A stretch of 64,000 nucleotides of DNA. It comes from Verrucomicrobiia bacterium. Lineage in GTDB: Bacteria > Verrucomicrobiota > Verrucomicrobiia > Limisphaerales > CAIMTB01. A program made the translations under genes and the position numbers. The DNA lies in the NCBI GenBank assembly GCA_019634625.1, contig JAHCBA010000027.1, positions 1 through 64,000 of the forward strand, written 5' to 3'. Shown piece after piece: positions 55,151 to 64,000 of this stretch. Below the pieces are notes generated by a model. The model saw only the letters and a program-made list of their open reading frames with translations. It was not told the origin of the DNA and ran no database searches. Numbering within the stretch: position 1 is the stretch's first letter; each line of letters begins with the position of its first letter.

Positions 55151-56188
55151 GTGGTGGCCGAGAATCTCGAATCGACGCGCGGGGTGGAGGTGCTGCCCAC
55201 CGACACCCCGGAGCGGTTTGCCGCGGCGGTGATTCGGGCTGCCGATCTTCTGCGGGCCGGAGAGGTGGTGGCGTTGCCGACCGAGACGGTGTACGGGCTG
55301 GCGGCGAACGCATTGGACCCGCTGGCGGTGCGTCGCCTGTACACGGTCAAGGGCCGGCCGGCCGGCAATCCGGTCATTGTCCATGTCGCCACCGGGGCCA
55401 TGGCGCGCGCCTGTGCCCGTGAATGGCCGGTCGATGCGGACCGGCTGGCGGCGTCGTTCTGGCCCGGCCCGCTGACCCTGGTGGTGCCCCGGTCCGGGCG
55501 GATTCCCGACGAGGTCACGGCGGGCGGGGACACGGTGGGGATACGCTGGCCGTCGCATCCGTTGATCCAGGCGGTGATCCGGGCGTGCGGATTTCCGTTG
55601 GCGGCACCCAGCGCGAACCGGTCGAACTGCGTTTCCCCGACGCAGGCGGCGCACGTGGTGGCATCGCTGGGGGACCGGATCCCGCTGGTGGTTGATGGGG
55701 GCGCCTGCCAGGTGGGGATCGAATCGACGGTGCTGGATCTGGGAACGGTTCCGCCACGGATTCTGCGTCCGGGGACGATCCATGAGGAGTCGCTGGCGGC
55801 AGTCCTGGGTTCGGTGGCCATGGGAGGCGACGGAGCGAAGGTGCTGCGGAGTCCGGGTCAGTTGCCCCGGCATTACGCGCCGCAGGGGCGGGTGGGGGTG
55901 CTGCGCTGGCGGGATGACGCGGACCTGGCGCGGCAGATGCGCGAACGGGGTTGGGAGCCGGCGGGGACGCATGTGTTGGCGCATGAGCGGGTGCCGTCGG
56001 CGGGGGTGGCGGCGCGGGTCTGTGTGATTCCGCACGATGCGGAGGCATTTGCGCGGGCGTTGTATGCCGAGTGGCATGGTTGCGATGCGTTGGGGGCCCG
56101 GTGGATTGTGGTCGAGGCGGTGCCGGAAGGGGCGGTGTGGGGCGGTGTGGCGGACCGTTTGCGACGGGCGGAAGCGGCGGGGGTGTGA
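55151..56188 (+). CDS. L-threonylcarbamoyladenylate synthase (Sua5/YwlC, long form)
   Basis: 345 residues with a GTG start. The YrdC domain (about 1-215) has KGRPAGNP, SANRS and VVDGGACQVGIESTVLD; a second domain follows (about 230-345), as in Sua5 rather than short YrdC. It makes threonylcarbamoyl-AMP for the t6A modification of tRNAs that read ANN codons. It lies upstream of murJ, separated by 66 bp. Confidence 0.93.
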   Translation: MVAENLESTRGVEVLPTDTPERFAAAVIRAADLLRAGEVVALPTETVYGLAANALDPLAVRRLYTVKGRPAGNPVIVHVATGAMARACAREWPVDADRLAASFWPGPLTLVVPRSGRIPDEVTAGGDTVGIRWPSHPLIQAVIRACGFPLAAPSANRSNCVSPTQAAHVVASLGDRIPLVVDGGACQVGIESTVLDLGTVPPRILRPGTIHEESLAAVLGSVAMGGDGAKVLRSPGQLPRHYAPQGRVGVLRWRDDADLARQMRERGWEPAGTHVLAHERVPSAGVAARVCVIPHDAEAFARALYAEWHGCDALGARWIVVEAVPEGAVWGGVADRLRRAEAAGV

Positions 56189-56254
56189 GGGTGAGGGGGG
56201 CGGAGCGGGCGGATGCTCGCCTCGGGTGGCGAATGCGGGCTAACTCCGCGCGGC

Positions 56255-57856
56255 ATGTCGAAGATGTTCAGGTCCACGGGGGCGATGGCGGGAGCCACCT
56301 TGATCAGCCGGTTGCTGGGGTTGGTGCGGGAGATGGCCTATGCGCGGTTCATGGGGAACGGCTGGGTGGCGGGGGCCTTCCTGCTGGCCTTCCAGATTCC
56401 GAACCTTTTCCGGCGGCTGCTGGGTGAGGGGGCGCTGACCGCGGCGTTCATTCCGGTGTTCAAGGAGACGGAGAAGCGCGAGGGGGAGAGGGCGATGTGG
56501 CACTGCGCGAACGGGGTGGTTTCGGGGTTGATCGTGGTGGCATCGGCGGTGGTCTTGGTGGCGGTGGCGGGCATTTCGGTGGCCTTGGGCTGGGGGGAAC
56601 TGGAGAACCAGACGCGGCTGATGCTGGAGCTGCTGCGGGTGATGTTTCCGTACACGCTGCTGGTGTGCCTGGCTGCCGTCTGCATGGGGATGCTGAACGC
56701 GCGGGGCCTCTTCTTCATTCCGGCGCTGGGGGCGGCCCTGTTGAACGTGGTGATGATCGCCACGGTGCTGGTGTGGGCGCCGCGAATCGAGGGTGGGCTG
56801 GAGTCGAGGATCCATGCGCTTGCCTGGGGGGTGCTGGCGGCTGGGGTGGCCCAGGCGCTGTTCCAACTTCCGGCGCTATGGCGGGAGGGATGGCGTCCGC
56901 GGTGGGTGACGCCCTGGCGGGAGACGGGAACGATGGAGGTGGTGCGCCGGATGATCCCGACCACGGTGGGGGTGGCGGCATTCCAATTGAACCTGTTGAT
57001 CACCCAGGGATTCGCCTTTGTGCTGGGCGCCTCGATTGTGGCGTCGTTCCAGTACGCGGTGCGGCTGATGGAACTGCCGCAGGGCCTGTTCGGGGTATCG
57101 ATGGCCACCTTCCTGTTGCCGACCCTGTCAGGGCTGGCGACGGATCGGAAGTATGAGGAGTTTCGATCGATGCTGCTGCACGGGCTCAGCCATCTGCTGC
57201 TGATCAATCTGCTGGCGAGCGCCCTGTTGATGGGATTGGCGCGTCCGATTGTTCGATTGCTCTACGAGGGGGGTGCGTTTCAGGCATCGGCCACGGAGAG
57301 CGTGGCCTTCGCGCTCGTGTTTCTGGCGCCGGGTCTGGTGGCGTTTTCCGCCACCGGGATCCTGGCGCGGGCGTTTTATGCGCTTGGGGAGACGCGGGTT
57401 CCGATGCAGATCAGCGTGTTTTGTCTGGCTCTGAACACGGTGTTGTCGGTGCTGTTTGTGCTCGCCTTGCGGGAAGGGGGGCTGGCGCTGGCCAACACCC
57501 TGACCGCGCTCGCCAACGCCGCCCTGCTGGGGTACGCGCTCAAGCGGAAATTCCCGAAGCTGGACTGGGGCTGGTTGTGGCGGGAGACGCGGGTGGTGCT
57601 GGCGGTGGCGGTGGCGGTGGGCATTGGGGTGGCGCTGCTGGGGCGGGGGCTGGAGGATTTTCTGGGGACGGAGGGGGGGTGGGCGCGCGGAGCGACGGTC
57701 GCTGTTCCGGCGGGAATCGGGGCCTTGGCGTACGGGGTCCTGCTGGGATGGCTGAAGGTGCGGGCGTTTCGGGACTGGCTGGAGTGGGCGGTGACGTCGA
57801 TTCGGCGTCGGGCCGGGGGTGGTGGAGAGGATGGGGGAACGGGGGGGAAATCCTGA
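56255..57856 (+). CDS. murJ: Lipid II flippase MurJ
   Basis: 533 residues starting MSKMFRSTGAMAGATLISRL. About 14 membrane segments and conserved MurJ sequence (FQIPNLFRRLLGEGALTAAF, MELPQGLFGVSMATFLLPTL, RPIVRLLYEGGAF) identify the MATE/MOP-type flippase that moves lipid II to the outer side of the membrane for peptidoglycan. A weakly structured, Gly-rich C-terminal tail follows. Confidence 0.95.
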   Translation: MSKMFRSTGAMAGATLISRLLGLVREMAYARFMGNGWVAGAFLLAFQIPNLFRRLLGEGALTAAFIPVFKETEKREGERAMWHCANGVVSGLIVVASAVVLVAVAGISVALGWGELENQTRLMLELLRVMFPYTLLVCLAAVCMGMLNARGLFFIPALGAALLNVVMIATVLVWAPRIEGGLESRIHALAWGVLAAGVAQALFQLPALWREGWRPRWVTPWRETGTMEVVRRMIPTTVGVAAFQLNLLITQGFAFVLGASIVASFQYAVRLMELPQGLFGVSMATFLLPTLSGLATDRKYEEFRSMLLHGLSHLLLINLLASALLMGLARPIVRLLYEGGAFQASATESVAFALVFLAPGLVAFSATGILARAFYALGETRVPMQISVFCLALNTVLSVLFVLALREGGLALANTLTALANAALLGYALKRKFPKLDWGWLWRETRVVLAVAVAVGIGVALLGRGLEDFLGTEGGWARGATVAVPAGIGALAYGVLLGWLKVRAFRDWLEWAVTSIRRRAGGGGEDGGTGGKS

Positions 57857-57895
57857 ATGCGGCTTGGACCAAGGCATTTAGGGGACAGAAACCTA

Positions 57896-57924
57896 TTGAC
57901 GCCAAACGTCGGTGGGGATAGGAA
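57896..57924 (+). promoter_or_regulatory. Predicted sigma70 promoter of the PEP-CTERM gene
   Basis: TTGACG (57896-57901), 17-nt spacer, TAGGAA (57919-57924). The predicted leader is about 60 nt before the ATG at 57991. Confidence 0.5.
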
Positions 57925-57990
57925 GTCCCGCGACGAACCCAAGGTAGGGGGTCCAGTCGCCCGACAACTAGAACGACAATCTCGAATTTG

Positions 57991-58662
57991 ATGAAAAACA
58001 ACGAGCGAGTTTCATGGATGGGTGGTGTGGTGGTCGCCGGGCTGCTGACGTCGTCCGCGCTGGGCCAGACGCCGTTCATTGCTTACAACAACAGCACGAC
58101 GCCGTTGGATTCCTTCTTCGCGAGCCAGCGTGAATTCGGCGATCAGATCAACATTGGCACGGCGGGATGGATCGCGGATTCGTTCCGGTTCGAGTACTTC
58201 GCCTCAGGACTGGCCGGGGGGGAGACCGCGGTGGTGCGGTTTTACGAGAACAACGGCGTGCCGGTGGGTGCGGGTGGAACGCAGGCGCCCGGTGCGCTCC
58301 TGTTCGAGAGCACCGAGTTCTCCCTGGTGAATGGCAACATTCCGGTTCAGATCGTTGATCTGCAGCCGCTCGGGATTGCGCTTCCAGCTTCGTTCACTTG
58401 GACCGTGGTGCCGAGGGGCGTCAGCGGCGCCGAGATTTTCGGGCTGAAGCTGTATGATCCGCCGACGGTGGGATCGAGCCTGGACGACATCTGGCAGTTT
58501 GGGGTGAGCGGTTGGGAGTTGCTGCAGGTGGATGGATTGCCGACTGGGGCTTCGGCGAATTTCGGGGCGATCCTGACGGCCGTCCCCGAGCCTGGCCCGG
58601 TGGCGTTGCTGGCATTGGGTGGTCTTGCCCTGCTGGTGCGCCGGCGTGCGGCCAGCCGCTAA
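57991..58662 (+). CDS. PEP-CTERM domain exported protein
   Basis: 223 residues. The N-terminal signal ends near SALGQ. The C terminus is a clear PEP-CTERM sorting signal: VPEP, the hydrophobic stretch GPVALLALGGLALLV and RRR. Exosortase is expected to cleave it, and such proteins are often tied to exopolysaccharide; the export genes follow 80 bp downstream, past a terminator. The middle part is a beta-rich domain of unknown family. Confidence 0.88.
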   Translation: MKNNERVSWMGGVVVAGLLTSSALGQTPFIAYNNSTTPLDSFFASQREFGDQINIGTAGWIADSFRFEYFASGLAGGETAVVRFYENNGVPVGAGGTQAPGALLFESTEFSLVNGNIPVQIVDLQPLGIALPASFTWTVVPRGVSGAEIFGLKLYDPPTVGSSLDDIWQFGVSGWELLQVDGLPTGASANFGAILTAVPEPGPVALLALGGLALLVRRRAASR

Positions 58663-58692
58663 GGGATGAGCTTGGAAACCCTTTGAAACGCA

Positions 58693-58718
58693 ACGCGGGC
58701 CTATGCGCCCGCGTTTTT
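58693..58718 (+). terminator. Rho-independent terminator after the PEP-CTERM gene
   Basis: Arms ACGCGGGC and GCCCGCGT (58693-58700 and 58707-58714) with a 6-nt loop, then TTTTT. It isolates the PEP-CTERM gene from the following export genes. Confidence 0.85.
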
Positions 58719-58743
58719 CGTTTATCGGGAGAGGGAACCTGAC

Positions 58744-60051
58744 ATGAAGCACACCCTGTGGGGAATCGAGGGCGGCGAAGCGGCCATGGAAGCCGCCCGC
58801 AGACGGCAGATCGATGGGCGCATCCGTCGGGAGCGGGGAGTGGGTGGGGTTGGAACGGCGGGATGGCTGCTGGCGATGATGGCAGGAGGTTCGGCGTGGG
58901 CGGATTTCGATTCGGAACGCTATTTGATCTACGAACTGGGGTCGGTGACGCTGCGGCCCCACCTCGGGATTGGTCAGGTCTATGACAGCAACATCTTCTA
59001 CAACGACGAGAACCGGGTGGATGATTTCATCACCACGGTTCAGCCCAGTCTGGGAGCGTTTTATGGAGACCGGGAGGCGAGCTTCGCATCGCTGCGGTAC
59101 ACGCTGGATGCGTCGTTTTACGCGGAGCGGGACGATCTGAACAATCTGGGGCATTCGCTGGTTCACCAGAGCCGGTTCCAGTTTTCGCGAACCTCGATCG
59201 AGGGGCAGGATCGGTTTTCGATCACGAAGAACCTGCTGGGCGGGTCGTTCAGCTACATCCAGCGGCGGATTGGGGTGGTCAGTCTCCGGGACGACTGGCG
59301 GGCGGATTACTCGCTCTCGCCAAAGACGAGTCTGGGGGCGCGGGTTTCGTTCGACATGGTGGACTACGATGCCAAGGACTTGGCGCCGAACCACCTGTAC
59401 GATTTCATGTCGTATTCAGGGGGCTTCCGTGTGGGCTACCTGCCGTCGGAGAAGATCGTGGTCTATCCGGAAATATCGGCGGGCCAGAGCCTGCGGGAGA
59501 CCAACAGCCCCTTGGTGCGTGAGGCGCCGGACCTGACGTTTTACGGGATTTCGGTGGGCGCCGAAGGCGAGTTCACGCCCAAGCTGACCGGCACGGTGTC
59601 GGGCGGCTACGAGTTCCGGGACTACGAGGACGACACGGAAGTGCCCAACGGGTGGATTGCCTCGGTGCAACTGCGTTGGCAGGCGCGGCCGAAGACGGTG
59701 GTGAGCGTGGGGTACCGTCACTGGATTGAGGTATCGCGAGAGGTTGTGGGGAGTTCGTACAACGTGCATCGCCCGTCGGTGGCCGTGACGCAGCAATTGG
59801 GCACGCAGGACCGGTGGACGCTGGGTGTGGAGGGGTTCTATCAACTGGACGATTACGACGAGACTTCGCGCTTTTCGGGTGTGGCGCGGAAAGATACCTT
59901 GGGAGGTGCGTCGGCCCGGGCCAGCTATCGGTGGCAGCCCTGGTTGGTGGCATCGGCAGGATACGATTTCAGGATTTACGACGGCAACGTTCCGACCATA
60001 CCGACCTATGAAGTACATCGCGTTTCGCTGCGCCTGGCGGCAGGTTATTGA
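58744..60051 (+). CDS. Outer-membrane beta-barrel protein of the exopolysaccharide locus
   Basis: 435 residues. A long N-terminal leader precedes the signal (GWLLAMMAGGSAWA-D), after which alternating aromatic beta-strands run to the end and finish with VHRVSLRLAAGY. The length and style fit the putative beta-barrel porin 2/EpsL-like group beside Wza/Wzc-type genes. It may form or support an export pore. The true start may be later than the ATG used. The Wza-like gene begins within its last 44 bp. Confidence 0.78.
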   Translation: MKHTLWGIEGGEAAMEAARRRQIDGRIRRERGVGGVGTAGWLLAMMAGGSAWADFDSERYLIYELGSVTLRPHLGIGQVYDSNIFYNDENRVDDFITTVQPSLGAFYGDREASFASLRYTLDASFYAERDDLNNLGHSLVHQSRFQFSRTSIEGQDRFSITKNLLGGSFSYIQRRIGVVSLRDDWRADYSLSPKTSLGARVSFDMVDYDAKDLAPNHLYDFMSYSGGFRVGYLPSEKIVVYPEISAGQSLRETNSPLVREAPDLTFYGISVGAEGEFTPKLTGTVSGGYEFRDYEDDTEVPNGWIASVQLRWQARPKTVVSVGYRHWIEVSREVVGSSYNVHRPSVAVTQQLGTQDRWTLGVEGFYQLDDYDETSRFSGVARKDTLGGASARASYRWQPWLVASAGYDFRIYDGNVPTIPTYEVHRVSLRLAAGY

Positions 60052-60625
60052 TGGGCTGGGAGTCTGGCTGGCATTGGCCGGCCTGGGCCTGGGCCTGGGT
60101 GCGGCAAGTCCGAGGGCCATCGGGCAACTGACGGAGTCGTACCAGATTCAGGCGACCGACATTCTGCTGATCGAGGTGGTCAACGAGCCGCAGCTTGGGG
60201 CGAAGGAATTCCGGGTGTCGGCCAACGGGGAAGTCTCGTATCCGTTCATTGGAGCGCTGCGGGCGGCGGGGCGGACGACGGTCGAGGTCCAGCAGGAGGT
60301 GAAGCGATTGCTGGAACTCGATTATCTGGTGAATGCCCAGGTGATCGTGCAGGTGCGGGAGTTCAGGCGGGCGCATGTGGCGGTGTTCGGTCAAGTGAAC
60401 CGGCCGGGCCTGATTCCGCTGCCGCCGGAGCAGAAGATGTCGGTGATGGAGGCCATTGCTGCGGCGGGCGGGTTCACCCGGTTGGCGAGGACACGGAACA
60501 TCGAGTTGACGCGGGCCGGGATGGAGGAGCCGCTGCGGTTCCGGGTGGAGGACCTGACGAATCCCGAACGGATTGTGCATGTCGAGCCCGGCGACACGAT
60601 CTTCGTGCCCGAGTCCCGGATCTAG
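60008..60625 (+). CDS. Polysaccharide export protein (Wza-like, Poly_export and SLBB)
   Basis: 205 residues. An atypical N-terminal signal (GVWLALAGLGLGLGAASPRA) is followed by Poly_export sequence (YQIQATDILLIEVVNEPQLG, FRVSANGEVSYPFIGALRAA) and an SLBB domain (VAVFGQVNRPGLIPLP, MSVMEAIAAAGGFTRLA). It forms the outer-membrane or periplasmic channel for exopolysaccharide. It is short compared with E. coli Wza and lacks the C-terminal amphipathic helix. The ATG start lies inside the end of the preceding gene and is the first in-frame ATG before the signal. Confidence 0.9.
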   Translation: MKYIAFRCAWRQVIDGLGVWLALAGLGLGLGAASPRAIGQLTESYQIQATDILLIEVVNEPQLGAKEFRVSANGEVSYPFIGALRAAGRTTVEVQQEVKRLLELDYLVNAQVIVQVREFRRAHVAVFGQVNRPGLIPLPPEQKMSVMEAIAAAGGFTRLARTRNIELTRAGMEEPLRFRVEDLTNPERIVHVEPGDTIFVPESRI

Positions 60626-60699
60626 AATGGCAACTGGGGAGTTGCCCGGGAATTGGCGCGGCTGGCAGATTGGATGAACGACGGTATCGCGGAAGTGCT

Positions 60700-62859
60700 A
60701 TGGAATCTTCGGACAACCCACGCAAGGGCCTGCTGAGCGCGGAGGCCAAAGTCCATCTTCGCCACTATTGGCAGGTCGTCCTTGAGCGCCGGTGGCTGGT
60801 GGTGATCGGCTTCTTTCTGTGCATGCTGGCTTCGGCCCTTTACCTCCTGAAGGCGCCCAAGATTTACCGGGCCACGGCGGTGATCCAGATCGACAGGGAA
60901 ACCGAGGGCCTGTTCTCCGCCAAGGAGCTGGTGCTCAGCACGGGGCGGGAGCAGGACTACCTGCAGACCCAGTACAAGAATCTCCAAAGCCCGACGCTCC
61001 TGCGGAAGGTGATTGCCGAGATGCAGTTGGAGAGAATCCCCGAATACCAGCGGCACCTGGACATCGTTGATGCGGTGCGGCGGGAGATCGAGATCGTGCC
61101 GATCCGGCTGACGCGGCTGGTGGAGGTGCGGGTGGAGAATCCGGATCCACGGATGGCCACGAACATCGCCAACACGCTGGCTCGCCAGTTCGTGGACGAC
61201 AACATGCTGTTGCGCCGGGCCCGGGCGATGGATGCCGTGAACTGGATGGGCGCGGAACTGGTGGAGAAGGAACGTCAGGTCCGCAAGGCGGACGAGGAAC
61301 TGCAGTCGTACAAGGAGCAGTACGACATGGCCTCCCTCGAGGCCAGCCAGAACGTGGTGCTCCAGTCGGTGCAGCAGGCGCAGATAGCGTTCAACAGTGC
61401 CCAGGGGGAGGCGGCGGCGGCGCAGCAGGTGGCGGCCGAGGTGGTGAGGCTGGTCGAGGACGGGGCGAGCCTGGACATCATTCCCGAGATTGCGCAGAAC
61501 CTGGCGATCCGCGAACTCAAGGTCCGGCTGGCGGAGCGGGAGGCCCATTTGCAGCAGTTGCTCACCCGCTACAAGGAGAAGTGGCCCGATGTGATTCAGG
61601 CGCGCCGCAACATCGAGTCGCTGCGGCTCAGCCTCGAGGATGAAGCCCGGAAGATCTTCGAATCGATTCTTACCCGCGCCCAGATCGCGACCGCCACGGA
61701 GCGCCGGATGGAGCAACTGCTCGAGAGCAAGCAGAAGGCGTTGCTGGACCACAACCGGCTTCGGATCGAGTACGAGGCCCTCGAGAGACGGGCGGAACAG
61801 GCGAAGATGATCCTGAACAACCTGCTGGCGCGCACGGAGGAACTTCAGGTCTCGGCCAGCAATTCGGTCAACAACATGCGGATCGTGGACGAGGCGCCAC
61901 TGCCGCTGATGCCGGTGAAGCCGAAGATCCCGATCGTTCTGATCCTGGGAATCATGGGGGGGCTCGGGTTGGGGCTGGGACTGGCCTTCTTCGTGAATTA
62001 CCTCGACGACTCGATCAAGAGCCAGGACGACATCGAGACGTTCCTGAACCTCCACTTCCTGGGGTACGTGCCGAACATCAAGGCGGGGAACCTTCACGAG
62101 CGGGATCTGCATGCCCATCTGCATCCGAGGTCGGCGGCGGCGGAAAGTTTCCGGACGGTGCGGGCGGCCATCACGCTGGCGGCGCGGGCGGACAAGATGC
62201 GGGTGTTCGGGGTCACATCGAGCATCCCCTCGGAGGGCAAGTCCCTGTGCGCTTCGAACTTTGCCATCGTGACCGCGCAAGCCGGGTTCCGGACGGTGCT
62301 GATCGATGCGGACCTTCGCCGTCCGTCGGTCCACAAGGCCTTTCAGATTCATGCGCCGGAGGGGTTGGCGAGCCTTTTGCAGGGTACCACGACGAAGCTG
62401 GAAGACATCGTTCACAAGTCGTCCGTGCCGAATCTCGACGTGATCGCCTGCGGCCCGATCCCGAGCAACCCGTCGGAACTGCTGGAGGGGGCACGGATGG
62501 AGCAGGTGTTGGCGGACCTGCGGGAACGCTATGAGCGCGTGGTGATTGACTGCCCGCCCATCAGTGCGGTGAGCGATCCCCTGGTCATCGGCGCCAAGGC
62601 GGACGGCATCATTTACGTGATGAAGTTCAAGAAGATCCGTCGCGAGCACGCCCGGCGTTCGGTGCAACGGATCCAGGACGCGGGCATCCAGGTGGTGGGC
62701 GTCGTTCTCAACGACATCGACTTCGAGGGGCGCGATTCGTACTACTACTCGTACTACTACTATCAGAACCAGTACTACTCGCACTACCGGACCGAGCCGA
62801 CGGCGCCGGTGGCGAAGCCGGTGCCCGAGGGCAAGGAGCCGGCGGGTGCGAAGTCCTGA
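60700..62859 (+). CDS. Polysaccharide co-polymerase/BY-type tyrosine autokinase (Wzz-Wzc)
   Basis: 719 residues. The Wzz domain has two membrane segments (about 33-51 and 410-430) flanking a long coiled coil (about 190-380). The kinase has Walker A SIPSEGKS (~510), Walker A' VLIDADLRRP (~534) and Walker B VVIDCPP (~615). The C terminus has a tyrosine-rich cluster YYYSYYYYQNQYYSHY (about 679-695), the autophosphorylation site. It controls chain length and export of exopolysaccharide. The start is the ATG giving MESSDNPRKG. Confidence 0.95.
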   Translation: MESSDNPRKGLLSAEAKVHLRHYWQVVLERRWLVVIGFFLCMLASALYLLKAPKIYRATAVIQIDRETEGLFSAKELVLSTGREQDYLQTQYKNLQSPTLLRKVIAEMQLERIPEYQRHLDIVDAVRREIEIVPIRLTRLVEVRVENPDPRMATNIANTLARQFVDDNMLLRRARAMDAVNWMGAELVEKERQVRKADEELQSYKEQYDMASLEASQNVVLQSVQQAQIAFNSAQGEAAAAQQVAAEVVRLVEDGASLDIIPEIAQNLAIRELKVRLAEREAHLQQLLTRYKEKWPDVIQARRNIESLRLSLEDEARKIFESILTRAQIATATERRMEQLLESKQKALLDHNRLRIEYEALERRAEQAKMILNNLLARTEELQVSASNSVNNMRIVDEAPLPLMPVKPKIPIVLILGIMGGLGLGLGLAFFVNYLDDSIKSQDDIETFLNLHFLGYVPNIKAGNLHERDLHAHLHPRSAAAESFRTVRAAITLAARADKMRVFGVTSSIPSEGKSLCASNFAIVTAQAGFRTVLIDADLRRPSVHKAFQIHAPEGLASLLQGTTTKLEDIVHKSSVPNLDVIACGPIPSNPSELLEGARMEQVLADLRERYERVVIDCPPISAVSDPLVIGAKADGIIYVMKFKKIRREHARRSVQRIQDAGIQVVGVVLNDIDFEGRDSYYYSYYYYQNQYYSHYRTEPTAPVAKPVPEGKEPAGAKS

Positions 62860-62923
62860 AGCCGGGTCCTGAATCCGGCCGGGGACGGACCGCGGGCCGG
62901 ACGGCCGTGCATCGGGCCGTGCA

Positions 62924-63295
62924 TCAACGAGACTCGGTGACGAGGAACGTGTCCGAGTGCTCGTAGGCAGGGGCGCAGCAGCACAGCAGGTGCAGGGCAT
63001 CGGGTCCGGTGTTCCACAGTTGATGGACGAGGCCCGGAGGGATGGCGATGGCGTCGCCTTCGCGAACTTCCCGTTCTTCCGACCCCAGTCGCAGCAGCCC
63101 GGTGCCCTTGGTGATCAGGTAGATTTCCTCGGTTCGGGCGTGGTAATGGGCCTGGGTGCAACCTCCGGCGGGCACGCGGGCCTCGGCCAGGCTCTGGTGG
63201 CGCAATCCCGAGTTTCGATGGGCGAGGAGTTCCCGGATTTCCGAGCCGTCGAGGGTGATGAAGGGAGCGGGTTGGTCGAGATTGACGACGTCCAT
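62924..63295 (-). CDS. Cupin-domain protein (mannose-6-phosphate isomerase-like)
   Basis: 123 residues from MDVVNLDQPAPFITLDGSEI, preferred over a start 24 codons upstream because it matches the usual family N terminus. Cupin motif 1 is HYHARTEEIYLITKGTG and motif 2 is AIAIPPGLVHQLWN. It is a small metal-binding protein of unknown substrate. It is divergent from the rhodanese gene. Confidence 0.88.
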   Translation of the reverse strand: MDVVNLDQPAPFITLDGSEIRELLAHRNSGLRHQSLAEARVPAGGCTQAHYHARTEEIYLITKGTGLLRLGSEEREVREGDAIAIPPGLVHQLWNTGPDALHLLCCCAPAYEHSDTFLVTESR

Positions 63296-63402
63296 GGGGT
63301 TCAGCGTCGCCACCCATGTGGAGATGGCGCAAGGATGCATCGAGGCTTTGGGGGCGTTCTTCGCCATTGGCGGGGAAGCGGCGGTTCCGTAGCCTCGGGG
63401 GC

Positions 63403-63774
63403 ATGCAGCATTCGCCTGGTTTCCTGCGTGTGGTCGAGGCGGTTCGACCCGTCGTTCGCGAGGTCTCCGTCGAGGAGGCGCGGGCCCGGTTGGCGAACGA
63501 CCCCAAAGCCGTGCTGCTGGATGTCCGGGAGGATTTGGAATGGGCGGCAGGCCATGCGGCGGAGGCGCGTCATCTTGGGCGCGGCGTCCTGGAGCGGGAC
63601 ATTGAAGCCGCGTTCCCGGATCCCGGGACCGAGATCATCATGTACTGTGGCGGCGGATTCCGTTCGGCCCTGGCCTGCGAGGTGGCGCAGCGGATGGGTT
63701 ACACCCGCGTGTTTTCGCTGGCGGGAGGATTCAAGGCCATGACGGCCGCGCAATGGCCCATGGCGCGCGGGTGA
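63403..63774 (+). CDS. Rhodanese-like sulfurtransferase
   Basis: 123 residues with the active-site Cys in MYCGGGFRSA and the rhodanese sequence LLDVREDLEWAAGHAAEARH. It is a single-domain protein that transfers sulfane sulfur. A DsrE-like gene starts 25 bp downstream, supporting a sulfur-relay role. Confidence 0.9.
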   Translation: MQHSPGFLRVVEAVRPVVREVSVEEARARLANDPKAVLLDVREDLEWAAGHAAEARHLGRGVLERDIEAAFPDPGTEIIMYCGGGFRSALACEVAQRMGYTRVFSLAGGFKAMTAAQWPMARG

Positions 63775-63799
63775 TTGGGGCGGTCTTTCCATTCCCGCG

Positions 63800-64000
63800 A
63801 TGAACACCTCGCCAGCCCTGCGCGGACGCAAGTTGGGGATTCTGCTGTCCACCCGCGCCGAGGAGCCCCCGTTCCGGCACGGGGTGAAGCTGGCGGAAGC
63901 GGCCCTGGATGCGGGAGTGGATGTGTATCTCTACTGCATCGACGAGGCGGTGCGCGGGGTTGGCGACGAGGCGCTTCAGGCGCTCAAGGAGCGGGGCCTC
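63800..64000 (+). CDS. DsrE-family protein, N-terminal part, cut by window edge
   Basis: The 67 visible codons begin MNTSPALRGRKLGILLSTRA and continue as a Rossmann-like DsrE fold (VDVYLYCIDEAVRGV). DsrE proteins carry sulfur or respond to redox state. The active-site region is outside the window. It is probably co-transcribed with the rhodanese gene. Confidence 0.75.
   Translation, partial: MNTSPALRGRKLGILLSTRAEEPPFRHGVKLAEAALDAGVDVYLYCIDEAVRGVGDEALQALKERGL

Overview
The window is about two-thirds G+C and looks like the chromosome of a verrucomicrobium, possibly of the Limisphaerales/Pedosphaerales group (inference from gene content). The indicators are DUF1501, DUF1549/DUF1553 and WD40/PPC proteins linked to Planctomycete-type cytochromes, type II pseudopilin-like secreted proteins with an H-X9-DG motif, PEP-CTERM proteins, large FG-GAP/ASPIC secreted proteins, a three-gene type-B succinate dehydrogenase, FloA/NfeD, and many intergenic repeats. 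No tRNA, rRNA, CRISPR array or phage was seen.

Layout. 1-8320 (mostly minus strand): the edge of a Y1 (REP-associated-type) transposase, a rhomboid protease, and two very large secreted proteins. 8321-12386: a prolyl oligopeptidase flanked by two copies of a ~55-bp repeat, then a metallophosphoesterase-acylphosphatase pair. 12527-14286: a complete ISKra4-type insertion with a 9-bp target duplication and an A9 slippery site joining its two reading frames. 14312-19464: sdhCAB, a HAD hydrolase and a secreted esterase. 19562-23448: aroK-queG, then floA and nfeD. 23667-28505: a full-length Y1 transposase, a YihX-like phosphatase and DNA topoisomerase III. 28793-35300: a DUF1501 - DUF1549/1553 - cytochrome/WD40/PPC operon. 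35301-35970: repeat-rich spacer with a decayed transposase. 35971-41440: a PEP-CTERM-like protein converging on enolase, a bacterial voltage-gated sodium channel, a PQQ-type propeller and a pseudopilin. 41731-51232: housekeeping genes (gltX, HIT, phoH, ybeY, DUF502, recO, rpsU) with a pseudopilin, a HAD protein, a TIM-barrel isomerase-like protein and a flippase-like membrane protein. 51535-57856: an SPFH-HTH fusion with a zinc-ribbon partner, a squalene/phytoene synthase, a Sua5-type enzyme and MurJ. 57991-62859: a PEP-CTERM protein and an exopolysaccharide export set (beta-barrel, Wza-like, Wzz/BY-kinase). The end carries a cupin, a rhodanese and a truncated DsrE-like gene.

How the genes work together. 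Most genes are housekeeping or cell-envelope functions. The unexplained signal lies between genes: three arrays of a 7-bp unit (RCCTGAR), a family of ~30-bp AT-rich elements that sit beside the Y1 transposases and also alone, at least four other dispersed GC-rich repeats (one a hairpin with a compensatory base change), and a 13-G tract in a leader. I found no convincing new multi-gene defence or metabolic system. The repeat/Y1-transposase network and the SPFH-HTH fusion are the best candidates for something undescribed.
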